Positions 37,785 to 48,506 of a stretch of 64,000 bases of DNA are shown here, piece by piece. How positions within the stretch are numbered: the stretch's first letter is position 1; every line of letters starts with the position of its first letter. This DNA is from Peribacillus frigoritolerans. GTDB lineage: Bacteria > Bacillota > Bacilli > Bacillales > DSM-1321. Position numbers and translations under genes: made by a program. The notes beneath the pieces are model-generated. The model did no database searches. It saw nothing but the letters and a program-made list of their open reading frames with translations, and had not been told where the DNA came from. Where the stretch lies: NCBI GenBank assembly GCA_030562215.1, contig JAUPFL010000001.1, forward strand, positions 3,088,501-3,152,500, read 5' to 3'.

Positions 37785-38985
37785 TCATAAAAGAGTTAAT
37801 TCTTTTTTCAATTCACGATGTAATACTTCTCCCATACGCTTTATCCCTTCAATAATCTTCTCTTTAGACATATTGGAGTAATTTAAACGTAATGTATTTT
37901 TTTGTGTACCATTTGGAAAAAATGGAGTACCAGGAACACAAGCAACATTATTTTTTAAGCACTCTGTAAATATATGCCTTGAATCAATGCCCTCAGGAAG
38001 CTCGACCCAAATAAATAAACCACCTTCCGGCTTACTATAAGACAAGTTCTTTGGGAAAAATTCTTCAATACTGCGCATCATCTCTATACATCTTGTTTTA
38101 TATACTGCTTTGATTTTATTTATGTGCTCTTCCATATCGTAAATTTCCAAATACTTAGCTGTAATTCTTTGAGCAAGGCTGTCCGTATGTAAGTCAGCTG
38201 TTTGCTTAAAGGCAACATACTTTTCAATGAAAGATTCGTCTGCACATATCCATCCAAGCCGAAGACCGGGAGTGAAAATCTTAGAGAATGTGCTTATATA
38301 AATTACTCTGTTCTCTGTGTCAAAATGTTTCAGAGGGGAGTTCCTCTCCAGCAAATCTTACGGCCCCATAGGGATTATCCTCTACAATCAGTACATCATA
38401 TTGATTGGCAAGCTCAATCATTCTTTTTCGTCTTTCGAGTTTTAATGTGCGACCTGTAGGGTTTTGAAAATCTGGAATAGTATAGATGAATTTTGTGTTA
38501 GGATGCTTTTGCAGCTTTTTCTCCAGCTCTTCCATAACCATTCCATCATCATCCATAACTACTTCAACAAATTTGGCATCGTATGACTTGAATACGTTAA
38601 TTGCTGCAAGATAGGTTGGGCTTTCACAAATAATGGTATCTCCCTCATTGATAAATAATCTTCCAGTAAGGTCGATTGCTTGCTGGGACCCTGATGTGAT
38701 AAGAACATTTTCAATAGTGGAGTTGATCCCAATATCTTTCATTCTTTGACTAATAGCTTCTCTTAAAGGAATATATCCTTCAGTCGTACCATATTGAAGA
38801 GAAGCTGCACCTTCTTCATCCAATACAGCATTGCAAGCATTCTTAAGATTTTCTACAGGAAACAACTCTGGAGCTGGCAGGCCTCCTGCAAAAGAGATGA
38901 CTTCTGGTCTTTCCGTTACTTTTAATATTTCACGTGTCTCAGAAGATTTTACTAAACGAGCTCTCTCCGCAAATTTATTTTGCAT
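37785..38985 (-). CDS. PLP-dependent aminotransferase, fold type I, apparent frameshift
   Basis: About 400 residues. VISFAGGLPAPELFP near the start, YGTTEGYIPLREAIS, PDFQNPTGRTL and the PLP-lysine segment STFSKIFTPGLRLGW define a class I/II aminotransferase of the 2-aminoadipate/MocR-C-terminal type. G4 on + at 38335-38338 appears to have one base too many, separating the halves at FAGEELP / LKHFDTENRV. It lies beside an exporter and a MocR regulator on the same strand, so it may be part of an amino-acid pathway with them. Confidence 0.87.
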
Positions 38986-39089
38986 CTATAACCATTCCCT
39001 TTTTTTTTTGCAATTGGTTACGTTTAACAATTAATTTAAAAGTCTAATAGGCTATCTTTACTCTTGAATTATCAGTTATTTTAATATGG

Positions 39090-40394
39090 TTATACCTTAC
39101 TCTGATTGACGCCTGCCCAAATAACAAATGGAATAAGCAGTAATGAAAGCACAGCACCAGCAATTGAAAGGGTTGCATAACTAGAATGTCCTACAATGAT
39201 TCCTGATAAGCCTCCTCCCAATGCTCCTGACAAAGCAATCCAAACATCTACAGAACCCTGCGTTTTAGCCCTAGTGGATGGTGGAGTTGCATCCACCAGG
39301 ATTGCTGTGCCGCTAATTAAACCAAAATTCCAGCCAAGTCCAAGTAAAGCAAGTGCTGTAATGAGGACTACCATCGAATCAGCTGGTCCCATAGCAGCTA
39401 GAATGCCTGAAGCAAGTAGCGTAACGGCAGAAGCTATGGCCATAGCGGAACGGCCAATTTTATCAACAAGAAAACCAGTTACTAATGAAGGAAAAAACAT
39501 AGCACCTATGTGAAATCCAATGACAAGCCCTACTTCATTCAAACCATGTCCATGGTGTCCCATATGTATGGGTGTCATCGTCATAATTGCCGTCATCACA
39601 AATTGAGTTAGAACCATAACTGATGCTCCTGCAAAAATTCCTCGCCTGTTTACCGATAATGTATGAGAATTTCCCTCTAAAGGTAAATTACTGGTTTTTC
39701 TTTGAGCATCTGATAGTGCTTTTGCAACAATAAAGGGATCAGGACGAAGTAAAATTAACAGAACTAAACCAGCAAGTATATAAGCAGCAGCAGCTAATAT
39801 AAATGGACCAGCTAAAGAAGGAATTCCTATGGATACCGCAAACTCACCCATTACATCCACCAGGTTTGGGCCTGCAACTGCACCGAATGTGGTGGAAACC
39901 ATGGCCATACTAATAGCCTTCGCCCTTTGTGTTGAGTTTGCCAAGTCAGTTCCTGCGTAGCGTGCTTGTAAGTTGGTTGCTGATCCAGCCCCATAGATAA
40001 GCAGCGATATAAATAAAAGTAGAATGCTATTTGTTAATGCTGAAATGACTACACCAATGGCGCCGATGCCTCCAGCCAAAAATCCTGTCGCAAGTCCAGA
40101 ACGACGTCCAAACCGCTGAGAAAGACGTCCCACAAGCAGTGCAGCCCCTGCTGACCCTAAAGTAAATAACGCCGTAGGAATTCCCGAAAAACTATCTGTA
40201 CCTAGCATGTCTTGGGCTATAAGAGCCCCCACTGTTATTCCTGCAGCAAGTCCTGCTCCTCCAAAAATTTGGGATATTACAACAACAATTAATGTTCTTT
40301 TATATAATTGTTGTTGTTTTTCTGAAGAACCAATGTAACCTTGTAACCAAGCCGATTGGACGTCCAACTCCTTTACACTATCTTTATGTAACAT
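39090..40394 (-). CDS. MFS transporter
   Basis: 434 residues, twelve predicted membrane helices, AAGGAAGG upstream. GRLSQRFGRRSGLATGF (loop 2-3 motif A-like) and GFLVDKIGRSAMAIASAV (loop 8-9) are MFS signatures. Intact, unlike neighbours. Substrate unknown; drug or metabolite efflux is plausible given the MocR regulator and operator sites. Confidence 0.88.
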   Translation of the reverse strand: MLHKDSVKELDVQSAWLQGYIGSSEKQQQLYKRTLIVVVISQIFGGAGLAAGITVGALIAQDMLGTDSFSGIPTALFTLGSAGAALLVGRLSQRFGRRSGLATGFLAGGIGAIGVVISALTNSILLLFISLLIYGAGSATNLQARYAGTDLANSTQRAKAISMAMVSTTFGAVAGPNLVDVMGEFAVSIGIPSLAGPFILAAAAYILAGLVLLILLRPDPFIVAKALSDAQRKTSNLPLEGNSHTLSVNRRGIFAGASVMVLTQFVMTAIMTMTPIHMGHHGHGLNEVGLVIGFHIGAMFFPSLVTGFLVDKIGRSAMAIASAVTLLASGILAAMGPADSMVVLITALALLGLGWNFGLISGTAILVDATPPSTRAKTQGSVDVWIALSGALGGGLSGIIVGHSSYATLSIAGAVLSLLLIPFVIWAGVNQSKV

Positions 40395-40477
40395 AACAAC
40401 CTTCCTTTCTAGAAAGCTAATTCCATTTAATATAATTCTCCAACTGGATTTGAATCATCATAACACTCGTAAAAAAG

Positions 40478-40501
40478 CCATACAATATTATAATTGTATG
40501 G
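40478..40501 (-). promoter_or_regulatory. Operator-like palindrome upstream of the MFS gene
   Basis: CCATACAAT and ATTGTATGG arms (9 bp) around a 6-base spacer. The same half-site recurs before the MocR gene. Confidence 0.6.
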
Positions 40502-40510
40502 CGAACAATA

Positions 40511-41908
40511 TTACGTAAAATCGTTTAGTAAACGTTCCAGGATAATCAATCCTCGCTCAAGCTCTTCAAGCGTTTCCGGTGCACAGACAGAAACCCTTAC
40601 AGCCCTCTCTGGACAACTATTTCCGACTACAAAACGTTCAGCTGCATACACTTGCACCCCCTGCTGTGCAGCTAACGTTTCAAATTCAGCACCTGTAATC
40701 TTGCCCGGTAATAGCAACCAACGAAAGATGCCTGTTTCCACACCTAAACACGTATAGTCTGCCAAATATCGATTTACGACTTGGTTTCTGCGAATAGTTT
40801 GTTCCCGATGACCCTCAATTAAGACTTCAAATTGATTCGAGACAATCATACGTGCTGTAAGTTCTGCTAGTAACGGGGAAACGGTTATATTTAAATTATA
40901 AAGTGCCTTTGAAATTGGCTCCTTGAATTGACTCGGTACTGCTACATAGGCTAGACGCAACCCTGGTGCTAATGATTTAGATAAACTTGCAATATAGATG
41001 ACCTGTTCTGGAGCAAATGATGCGACTGCTGGAAGTGGTTTTTTGTTGAGAAGATGGTACGATGCATCTTCAATAATGAACTGTTTATACTTTTTGGCAA
41101 TTGCTGCAATCATTTTTCGATTTTCAACAGACATGAAGGAAGCTGTCGGGTTATGATAATCCGGGATCAAGTAAATGCCTTTGATATTGTCATTTTTACA
41201 CGCATATTCAAAGGCAGTTGGACTCATTTCATAGTTCTCTGATTTTATCGGCACTATCTGCACACTAAGCATCGCAGCAACAGTTTTTAAACCAGGGTAA
41301 GTATGATGATCAACACCAATACGATCCCCAGGCTTACAAAGACTCGCCAGTGTGGCAGCAATCGCATTTTGACCCCCATTTGCAAATAAAATGTGATCAA
41401 CTGTTGTTTCAAACCCACCTCTTTGGATTAGCTTTATAGCCGCATCCTTTTGCCAAAGGCTTTCGCCTGCTCGACCATAACCAAACCATTTTTCAAAATC
41501 TGTCTCTTGCAGCATACTTTTCAGTTGAAGTAGCAGTGGCTCGTAAGAAGCATTATCTGGTAGTGTCGCTCCCATTTCAATCAAATGCTTCGGCTTTGTA
41601 TCTTCAAGTAAATACGCATTAGATAACGCATCATACGATACAAATGTGCCACTTCCAACAGTTGCACTTAACAAGCCCTTTAACTCACACACTTTAAACG
41701 CTTTTGAAATGGTACTCAAATTCAAATCTAAATAATCGGCTAGTTCTCGCTGTGGAGGAAGTTTTGTTCCAGGTAATAAAACTCCGTTTAAAATATCCTG
41801 TTCCAATTGCCCTGCTAGTGCTTGATAAATAGGCTTTTCATTTTTATCAATCGATGGCTTCCAGCTCATCGGATAGTTTTCAAAAGAATTAATTGGCATG
41901 ATACGCAT
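40511..41908 (-). CDS. MocR/GntR-type regulator with aminotransferase domain
   Basis: 465 residues. GntR winged HTH at about 25-90 (GTKLPPQRELADYLDLNLST, KGLLSATVGSGTFVS) is joined to a fold-I aminotransferase domain. PDYHNPTASFMSVENRKMIA and the PLP-lysine segment IASLSKSLAPGLRLA are complete. MocR proteins sense amino-acid/PLP adducts; the ATACAAT palindromes before this gene and before the MFS gene are likely targets. The start could be the second Met at residue 4. Confidence 0.9.
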   Translation of the reverse strand: MRIMPINSFENYPMSWKPSIDKNEKPIYQALAGQLEQDILNGVLLPGTKLPPQRELADYLDLNLSTISKAFKVCELKGLLSATVGSGTFVSYDALSNAYLLEDTKPKHLIEMGATLPDNASYEPLLLQLKSMLQETDFEKWFGYGRAGESLWQKDAAIKLIQRGGFETTVDHILFANGGQNAIAATLASLCKPGDRIGVDHHTYPGLKTVAAMLSVQIVPIKSENYEMSPTAFEYACKNDNIKGIYLIPDYHNPTASFMSVENRKMIAAIAKKYKQFIIEDASYHLLNKKPLPAVASFAPEQVIYIASLSKSLAPGLRLAYVAVPSQFKEPISKALYNLNITVSPLLAELTARMIVSNQFEVLIEGHREQTIRRNQVVNRYLADYTCLGVETGIFRWLLLPGKITGAEFETLAAQQGVQVYAAERFVVGNSCPERAVRVSVCAPETLEELERGLIILERLLNDFT

Positions 41909-41915
41909 CCTTTTT

Positions 41916-41934
41916 CATACAATTATATGATTGT
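41916..41934 (-). promoter_or_regulatory. Operator-like site upstream of mocR
   Basis: CATACAAT tatat GATTGTG, an imperfect version of the palindrome before the MFS gene; likely autoregulatory. Confidence 0.5.
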
Positions 41935-42378
41935 GCCATTTATAAAACAATTAAACTTTTCTTAACCCTTTTACTAATATCTGAGTAGCAATTGTTTTTA
42001 CTAAATTGTCAGCAATAATATCGGGGCTTATTTTATAAACAACTATATTATTTATTCACACCAAATATAGCTTTAATATAGAGCTCGATTAAAATTCCTT
42101 CCAACCTAGAAGACGATTCTTGGACACGGCGAAAAAATTGAAACCTTGAATTGTATAATCTGCACTCCTAGACACAAATAAAAACTCCTTCTGATTACCT
42201 ATTCTGAGTGTTCAACATAAAAAAATGTTGCATTCAAATAAAAATGATACCCGTTATTTAAAATACTAACATACGCTAACTTTAGATCCTCTTTTTCGTG
42301 AAAACGGTTGTACTGACAATATTTAACTGCCAATTAGGATGTAAATTCATCAAGTTTAACATAAAGAGGGGATGATTA
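41935..42378. other. Intergenic region before the collagen-like gene
   Basis: No supported gene. It must contain the collagen-gene promoter; AGAGGGGATG before ATG 42379 is its RBS. Confidence 0.4.
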
Positions 42379-45300
42379 ATGGCAATTTTATCAACCGGAC
42401 CGATTGAAAATCGTCTGGTTGGTGGGGTCAGACCCACCCAACAAGTGACAGTTAAAATCGTTAACAATGATTCAACAAATTCTTCTACTGTTTTCATACA
42501 GGGATATTACTTAAACGGGACCAGAACGTTGTATGTCCTTGAACTTTTCAACGTTGCCCCTAATCAAGTGATAACGAAGGATTATTTTGCCAACTTTGAT
42601 GCATTTGAATTCGTTTTTACAATAAGTGGTCCAGCAGAAAGTACTGAAATTTCAGTTTGGGGGAAAAATGCCTCTGGACAGTTAGTAACAGCTCATCGTC
42701 TTGTATCGGATGAACTTTTGGGATCTGAAGCAGCAGGGCCCCAAGGACCACCGGGACCTCAAGGCGTTCAAGGACCCCAAGGAGAGCAAGGACCTCAAGG
42801 CGTTCAAGGACCCCAAGGGGATCAAGGACCTCAAGGGGAACAAGGGCCTCAAGGCGTTCAAGGACCCCAAGGAGAGCAAGGACCTCAAGGCGTTCAAGGA
42901 CCCCAAGGGGAACAAGGGCCTCAGGGGGATCAAGGACCTCAAGGGGAACAAGGGCCTCAAGGCGTTCAAGGACCCCAAGGGGAGCAAGGACCTCAAGGCG
43001 TTCAAGGACCCCAAGGGGAACAAGGGCCTCAGGGGGATCAAGGACCTCAAGGGGAACAAGGGCCTCAAGGCGTTCAAGGACCCCAAGGGGAGCAAGGACC
43101 CCAAGGCGATCAAGGACCCCAAGGCGATCAAGGACCTCAAGGCGATCAAGGACCTCAAGGGGAACAAGGACCTCAAGGCGATCAAGGACCTCAAGGCGAT
43201 CAAGGACCTCAAGGGGAACAAGGACCTCAAGGCGATCAAGGACCCCAAGGGGAGCAAGGACCTCAAGGCGATCAAGGACCCCAAGGCGTTCAAGGACCCC
43301 AAGGCGATCAAGGACCTCAAGGCGATCAAGGACCTCAAGGCGTTCAAGGACCCCAAGGCGATCAAGGACCTCAAGGCGTTCAAGGACCCCAAGGCGATCA
43401 AGGACCTCAAGGCGTTCAAGGGCCTCAAGGCGTTCAAGGGCCTCAGGGGGATCAAGGACCTCAAGGCGTTCAAGGACCTCAAGGCGTTCAAGGACCCCAA
43501 GGGGATCAAGGACCTCAAGGGGATCAAGGACCTCAAGGCGTTCAAGGACCCCAAGGGGATCAAGGACCTCAAGGCGATCAAGGACCTCAAGGGGAACAAG
43601 GGCCTCAGGGGGATCAAGGGCCTCAAGGCGATCAAGGACCTCAAGGGGTACAAGGGCCTCAAGGGGAACAAGGGCCTCAGGGGGATCAAGGACCTCAGGG
43701 GGATCAAGGACCCCAGGGCGTTCAAGGGAATCAAGGGCCTCAGGGGGATCAAGGATCTCAAGGCGTTCAAGGGCCTCAAGGCGTTCAAGGACCCCAAGGA
43801 GAGCAAGGCCCTCAAGGGGAACAAGGACCTCAAGGCGTTCAAGGGCCTCAAGGCGTTCAAGGGCCTCAAGGCGTTCAAGGGCCTCAAGGCGTTCAAGGCC
43901 CTCAAGGGGAACAAGGACCCCAAGGAGAGCAAGGACCCCAAGGAGAGCAAGGCCCTCAAGGCGTTCAAGGGCCTCAAGGTGTTCAAGGCCCTCAAGGCCC
44001 TCAAGGCGTTCAAGGACCCCAAGGAGAGCAAGGCCCTCAAGGGGAACAAGGCCCTCAAGGCGTTCAAGGACCCCAAAGCAATCAAGGGCCTCAAGGCATT
44101 CAAGGACCTCAAGGCGATCAAGGGCCTCAAGGCGTTCAAGGCCCTCAAGGGGAACAAGGCCCTCAAGGCGATCAAGGGCCTCAAGGCGATCAAGGCCCTC
44201 AAGGGGAACAAGGCCCTCAAGGCGATCAAGGCCCTCAAGGCGTTCAAGGACCCCAAGGAGAGCAAGGCCCTCAAGGCGATCAAGGCCCTCAAGGCGTTCA
44301 AGGACCCCAAGGCGATCAAGGCCCTCAAGGCGATCAAGGCCCTCAAGGCGATCAAGGGCCTCAAGGCGATCAAGGACCCCAAGGCGATCAAGGACCCCAA
44401 GGAGAGCAAGGACCTCAGGGGGATCAAGGCCCTCAAGGCGTTCAAGGACCTCAAGGCGATCAAGGCCCTCAAGGCGATCAAGGAACCCAAGGAGAGCAAG
44501 GCCCTCAAGGCGTTCAAGGACCTCAAGGCGATCAAGGCCCTCAAGGCGATCAAGGCCCTCAAGGCGTTCAAGGACCCCAAGGAGAGCAAGGACCTCAGGG
44601 GGATCAAGGACCTCAAGGCGATCAAGGACCCCAAGGCGATCAAGGACCTCAGGGGGATCAAGGACCTCAAGGAGATCAAGGACCTCAAGGGGATCAAGGG
44701 CCTCAAGGCGTTCAAGGACCCCAAGGAGAGCAAGGACCTCAGGGGGATCAAGGATCTCAAGGCGTTCAAGGACCTCAAGGCGATCAAGGACCTCAAGGCG
44801 ATCAAGGACCTCAAGGCGTTCAAGGACCCCAAGGAGAGCAAGGACCTCAGGGGGATCAAGGACCTCAAGGCGATCAAGGACCCCAAGGCGATCAAGGACC
44901 TCAAGGCGTTCAAGGACCCCAAGGAGAGCAAGGACCTCAAGGCGTTCAAGGGCCCCAAGGCGTTCAAGGGCCCCAAGGTGTTCAAGGACCTCAAGGCGTT
45001 CAAGGACCTCAAGGGAATCAAGGGCCTCAGGGAGCCACGGGAGCAGGTTCACAAGTATTTTTACAGAAGTTGCAGGGCCAGTTCCCCTCACAACAAATGG
45101 AACAGAAACGTCAATTGGTATATTAAATGTACCAACAACTATAGGCCAAAGCATAAAAGTAGACTATGCGATCTCGGTTGATGTTATAACAAGTGCTAAC
45201 GCTAACTTTACTTTTCAAGTGCGACTTTATCGAAGCGGCGTCTTGATGGATACGCGGTCAGTTCAAAGAAGTGTTACTGCTGCAACAACTTCAAGATTTC

Positions 45301-45440
45301 CAGTTGCATCGACTAATGTTAATATTGCTGCTATAACTGGAACTACAACGTATGAAATTAGAATTGCTTTTACAGCAGCAACCAATGTAACTTCAGCTAG
45401 TGCCATAAATTTAGATATAAACGCAATACGTTTTCCTTAA
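42379..45440 (+). CDS. Giant collagen-like spore-surface protein (BclA-like), apparent frameshift
   Basis: About 1020 residues. An N-terminal beta domain (1-119) lacks the usual BclA exosporium leader. Residues 120-887 are 256 Gly-X-Y triplets, mainly hexads GPQG(V/D/E)Q, with one Gly to Ser change (AGC at 44077-44079). The C-terminal beta domain ([38 protein letters not shown], ending INAIRFP) is reached only if the T5 at 45058-45062 is T6. The CTD resembles a trimerising jelly roll. Likely an exosporium filament; localisation is inferred. Confidence 0.82.
42736..45039 (+). repeat. 2.3-kb array of 18-bp units encoding GPQGxQ
   Basis: Units of the type ggacctcaaggcgttcaa differ mainly at the codon for residue 5 (GTT, GAT, GAG/GAA). 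Wobble positions alternate between GGA/GGG/GGC and CCT/CCC. Longer blocks repeat (for example around 42760-42840 and 42970-43050), pointing to unequal crossing-over. Array length may be misassembled. Confidence 0.95.
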
Positions 45441-45960
45441 TAAACCTTAACCTTTTTTCAAAATAGGATGTCCCATTTTCGAAAAATTGATATCCACCGC
45501 CTATTTTTGCTTGGAATAGAACAATTTACGCTTGTTATTCGGGTTCGAAGAGAGTTCATCAAGGCAACCAAAACTTCGTTTGTAAGGGGTATCTTGCCAC
45601 TTACTAAAAAAATCCCTTAAGCGTACCAAAGATTAACTACATGAAATAGTTAGCTAAAAAGCCAAACCCTTGATACATCTGAGTTTGGCTTTTTTCATTT
45701 TTAATCGATTATGCATGATTTTATACATTATTGATTTATCAACGTTTTTGGCTTCTAAAGAAGTCTGGAAACTGTATAAAAAAATGGGGTTTTATGCAAT
45801 CTCTTATTCAACTAACACCACCTATTAGCCATTCATGCAGTAAAATCGGTTCTGCACCACAGAGAATGAAAAATGGATTAGAACCGTCAATACTGATTCT
45901 ATGGCTGGGAGAGGCAGGTCGGTAAACTATGCGTTAGAGCTTTGGAGTGATTATATAATA
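45441..45960. other. Spacer between convergent spore-surface genes
   Basis: Contains a terminator (AAAGCCAAAC / GTTTGGCTTTTTT, 45656-45703) and CGGTTCT / AGAACCG arms near 45854-45893. An open frame at 45731-45925 has no RBS or recognisable product. Confidence 0.5.
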
Positions 45961-46374
45961 TTATGGATAAGAATATGATACTCCTGAAAAATTAACTGGT
46001 CCAACAACATCTGCAGCGGATGCAGCATTTTCTAGTTGAACAGTTAACAAATATGATTCGTTGATTGTAGCAGGAACATTCGTATCAATTGCATGAAGTG
46101 TAACCGTTTGTTCTTGCCCTGCTGATAATAGTACTTCTTCTCTACTAGAAAAAATAATTTGGTTACCTCTAAATATGTTAAATATCAATACTGGGGCTAA
46201 TACGGCAGATCTAACACCTACTGTAGCATTTAATATTACCCTATTCTCACCTTGTGGAATAACTAAACCAAATAATCCAAGAGAGATTGGTGCTGTAGTG
46301 ACCTCTCTATCAAAAGCACCACTCACCTGAGGACCAGGTACACTTGTCCCAACACTTACAACATTTGCCATCAT
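45961..46374 (-). CDS. Stand-alone beta-sandwich protein resembling the collagen-like protein's C-terminal domain
   Basis: 137 residues (ATG 46374 or 46371; AAAGGAG upstream favours 46371). The pattern VILNATVGVRSAVLAPVLIF, NIFRGNQIIFSSREEVLLSA, YLLTVQLENA and final VNFSGVSYSYP runs in parallel with the CTD of the upstream convergent gene ([41 protein letters not shown]). A spore-surface or exosporium basal role is inferred. Not a known family by name to me. Confidence 0.65.
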   Translation of the reverse strand: MMANVVSVGTSVPGPQVSGAFDREVTTAPISLGLFGLVIPQGENRVILNATVGVRSAVLAPVLIFNIFRGNQIIFSSREEVLLSAGQEQTVTLHAIDTNVPATINESYLLTVQLENAASAADVVGPVNFSGVSYSYP

Positions 46375-46986
46375 AACAACTCCTTTTAATATTTCCTTAA
46401 TATTTTATTAAGTTTTATTTTAATTGATTGGGTTAAAGCCAATTTTAATATAATTTAGCAAGGTTTATTTAAAGTAGCGTAGTTCCCGAAACTGTTGGAA
46501 GAGGAAAACTTTGATGGACCAACGATGTAAAAAATCATGCATAAACAAAAAATAAGAATGCTATTACTGAAAAAAGCGAATCCCATTACCAAGGGATTCG
46601 CTTTTTTTATGCCTCTTTTGGTTAACTTTCTAATTATTAGAGTGTGGGAAATATGATGTTTGTTAATAGAATATTATTTCGCTTTGATGTGAAAGTTAAT
46701 AAAAAGAGCAAATGGATCTCCTTCTGTTATCAACGGTTTTTCGAGCTAAATAGAAACTGAAAATATACTAGTTTGAAAAGACGAAAACCATGTTAGCTGC
46801 TGAACTATAAAAATGTGAGTCAATCACTTAGACATAATCGAGTTTTACCAAAAGAAGTACAACAATAACGATCAATATAGAGTTATACCAGTAAAGCTTA
46901 ACTAGACTTGTATATCGTATTCATGTAATACTTTGGAATCTTGGAATACTATTCCCATGCAATAAAGTTCACCCTTGGTAACGAAG
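46375..46986. other. Spacer with terminator
   Basis: AAAAAGCGAATCCC / GGGATTCGCTTTTTTT (46571-46608) is a bidirectional terminator. No gene seen in the rest. Confidence 0.6.
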
Positions 46987-47727
46987 TTATTTCATCTTCC
47001 TCCAATAAACACCAGTTAAATCAGTATTATCAATTTTTATAAGCGGTTCATCAATTTTAAATTCTTTTCTAAAATCTGTTACTGCAGCTGCACAATTTGG
47101 TAAAGCGCCGTAATCATCAATAATAATGTATCCACCTATAGAGACTTTTGGATAAAGGTTTCTCAAACTTTCCATAGTTGAGGAATACATATCTCCATCA
47201 AGTCTTGCAACTGCGATCTTTTCAATGGGAGCAGTAGGTAACGTATCTTTAAACCATCCTTTTAAAAAATGGACCTGCTCATCAAGTAAGTCATACTTTT
47301 GAAAATTTCCCCGTACTTCTTCGAGTGATACACGTAGAAAATCAAATGTATGATGAGGGTCTCCCTTGTCTTGAGGGTATTGTTCAATGTTTGGTACTGG
47401 CAAACCCTCGAATGAATCAGCGACCCATACTTTACGATCATTCACTCCATGGACCTTCAAGAAACCTCTCATAAAAATACAAGCTCCACCTCGCCATACC
47501 CCTGTTTCTATAAAATCACCTTCAATGTTTTCCTCCAACACAGATGTCATACATTGTTGTAAATTTTCCATACGAAGTCTTCCAATCATACTATGTGCAA
47601 TTGCTGGACAATCAAGACCTTGTCGCCGAATATCAGGGTCAACACCTTCATGTTCAAGCCATATCTCATACAAAATTGTTTTTTTAAGTAATTCTAAATA
47701 TAAATCAATAGCTAAACTTTTAGACAT
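46987..47727 (-). CDS. TylF/MycF-family O-methyltransferase
   Basis: 246 residues. GDFIETGVWRGGACIFMRGF (SAM-binding loop), VWVADSFEGLPVP, VARLDGDMYSSTMESL and YIIIDDYGALPNC (metal-binding Asp pair) define the TylF/MycF family, which methylates sugar hydroxyls. Genes of this family are found beside bclA-type exosporium genes, so the target here may be a glycan on the collagen-like protein (inference). RBS AGGGAGTG. Confidence 0.85.
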   Translation of the reverse strand: MSKSLAIDLYLELLKKTILYEIWLEHEGVDPDIRRQGLDCPAIAHSMIGRLRMENLQQCMTSVLEENIEGDFIETGVWRGGACIFMRGFLKVHGVNDRKVWVADSFEGLPVPNIEQYPQDKGDPHHTFDFLRVSLEEVRGNFQKYDLLDEQVHFLKGWFKDTLPTAPIEKIAVARLDGDMYSSTMESLRNLYPKVSIGGYIIIDDYGALPNCAAAVTDFRKEFKIDEPLIKIDNTDLTGVYWRKMK

Positions 47728-47986
47728 TTTTACACTCCCTCTAATTAAAATAAAGTTCTAACATAACCATAGTGTTTCTTCTTACAACAACAATCATAGT
47801 AACAAGTCACAGTAATATCACTTTTTTCTATTAAGCTTTCTATCAATATATGAAAAACAAATAAAAAGGGAAGTATTCTTGTCTATATTGAAAACAAATT
47901 TCCATTTTGTATATCCCATTCATTTTTAGTTAACATAATGAGATGTTATAGGCAATTAAAAAAGTTTTGGATTCTATTTAAACTGA

Positions 47987-48025
47987 ACCCTATAGAGTAG
48001 ACACCTAAAAAGTCTTCTATAGGGT
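47987..48025. repeat. IS3-type left-end inverted structure
   Basis: ACCCTATAGA (47987-47996) and TCTATAGGGT (48016-48025) with TAGACACC between, preceded by TGA. This is like the left terminus of IS150-group elements. No matching right end found. Confidence 0.45.
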
Positions 48026-48084
48026 ACTTTTTTGTATAATTAAGAAACACAACGAGAAAACACAATATGGAACTGGAGAAGGTT

Positions 48085-48492
48085 ATGAGTAAAAAGCTTT
48101 TTACAGAGAAAGAAATCAAACTGCTATCATCTAATAATTATGTTAAATCTAAGTTCAAAAAAGGGATTACTTATGATGAATTTAAGCAAATATTTATAGC
48201 GGAAAAACAGAAAGGAAAGTTCGCAAGGGGGATTTTTGAAGAATTTGGGTTTGATGTAGAGGTTTTGGGGACGGAAAGAATTAAATCAGCGAGTAAGAGA
48301 TGGCAAGCTGTTTACGAGAAGAACGGGATTATTGGTTTATGTGACACTAAAGCAGGAAATTCAGGGCGCCAAAAAGAAAGAAAACTTACCCTAGAGGAGA
48401 AAAATGCTCGCTTAGAAGCACCAATCAACTTACTAAAGGCAGAAAACGAACTGTTAAAAAGATTCGTTTTGCAGAAAGGGATGAAGAAGTAG
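48085..48492 (+). CDS. IS3-family transposase OrfA (HTH)
   Basis: 135 residues from ATG 48085 (GGAGAAGG upstream). Region FARGIFEEFGFDVEVLGTER followed by SASKRWQAVYEKNGIIGLCD is a helix-turn-helix of IS3-type OrfA. The C-terminal leucine zipper (LTLEEKNARLEAPINLLKAE) then ELLKRFVL is typical of OrfA/OrfAB pairing. Its OrfB is destroyed, so the element cannot move by itself. Confidence 0.7.
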   Translation: MSKKLFTEKEIKLLSSNNYVKSKFKKGITYDEFKQIFIAEKQKGKFARGIFEEFGFDVEVLGTERIKSASKRWQAVYEKNGIIGLCDTKAGNSGRQKERKLTLEEKNARLEAPINLLKAENELLKRFVLQKGMKK

Positions 48493-48506
48493 TTCTTCAT
48501 CCTTTC

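Noticed and set aside
42736..45039. CRISPR array
   Set aside because: Units are contiguous 18-mers with no spacers and encode Gly-X-Y triplets in frame.
42617..45181. Very long open frames on both strands across the collagen array (779-845 codons)
   Set aside because: The 18-bp unit lacks stop codons in several frames, so repeats keep them open. Products are monotone ([20 protein letters not shown] types) without RBS.
45731..45925. 64-codon ORF after the collagen gene
   Set aside because: No RBS or family resemblance; crosses hairpin arms.
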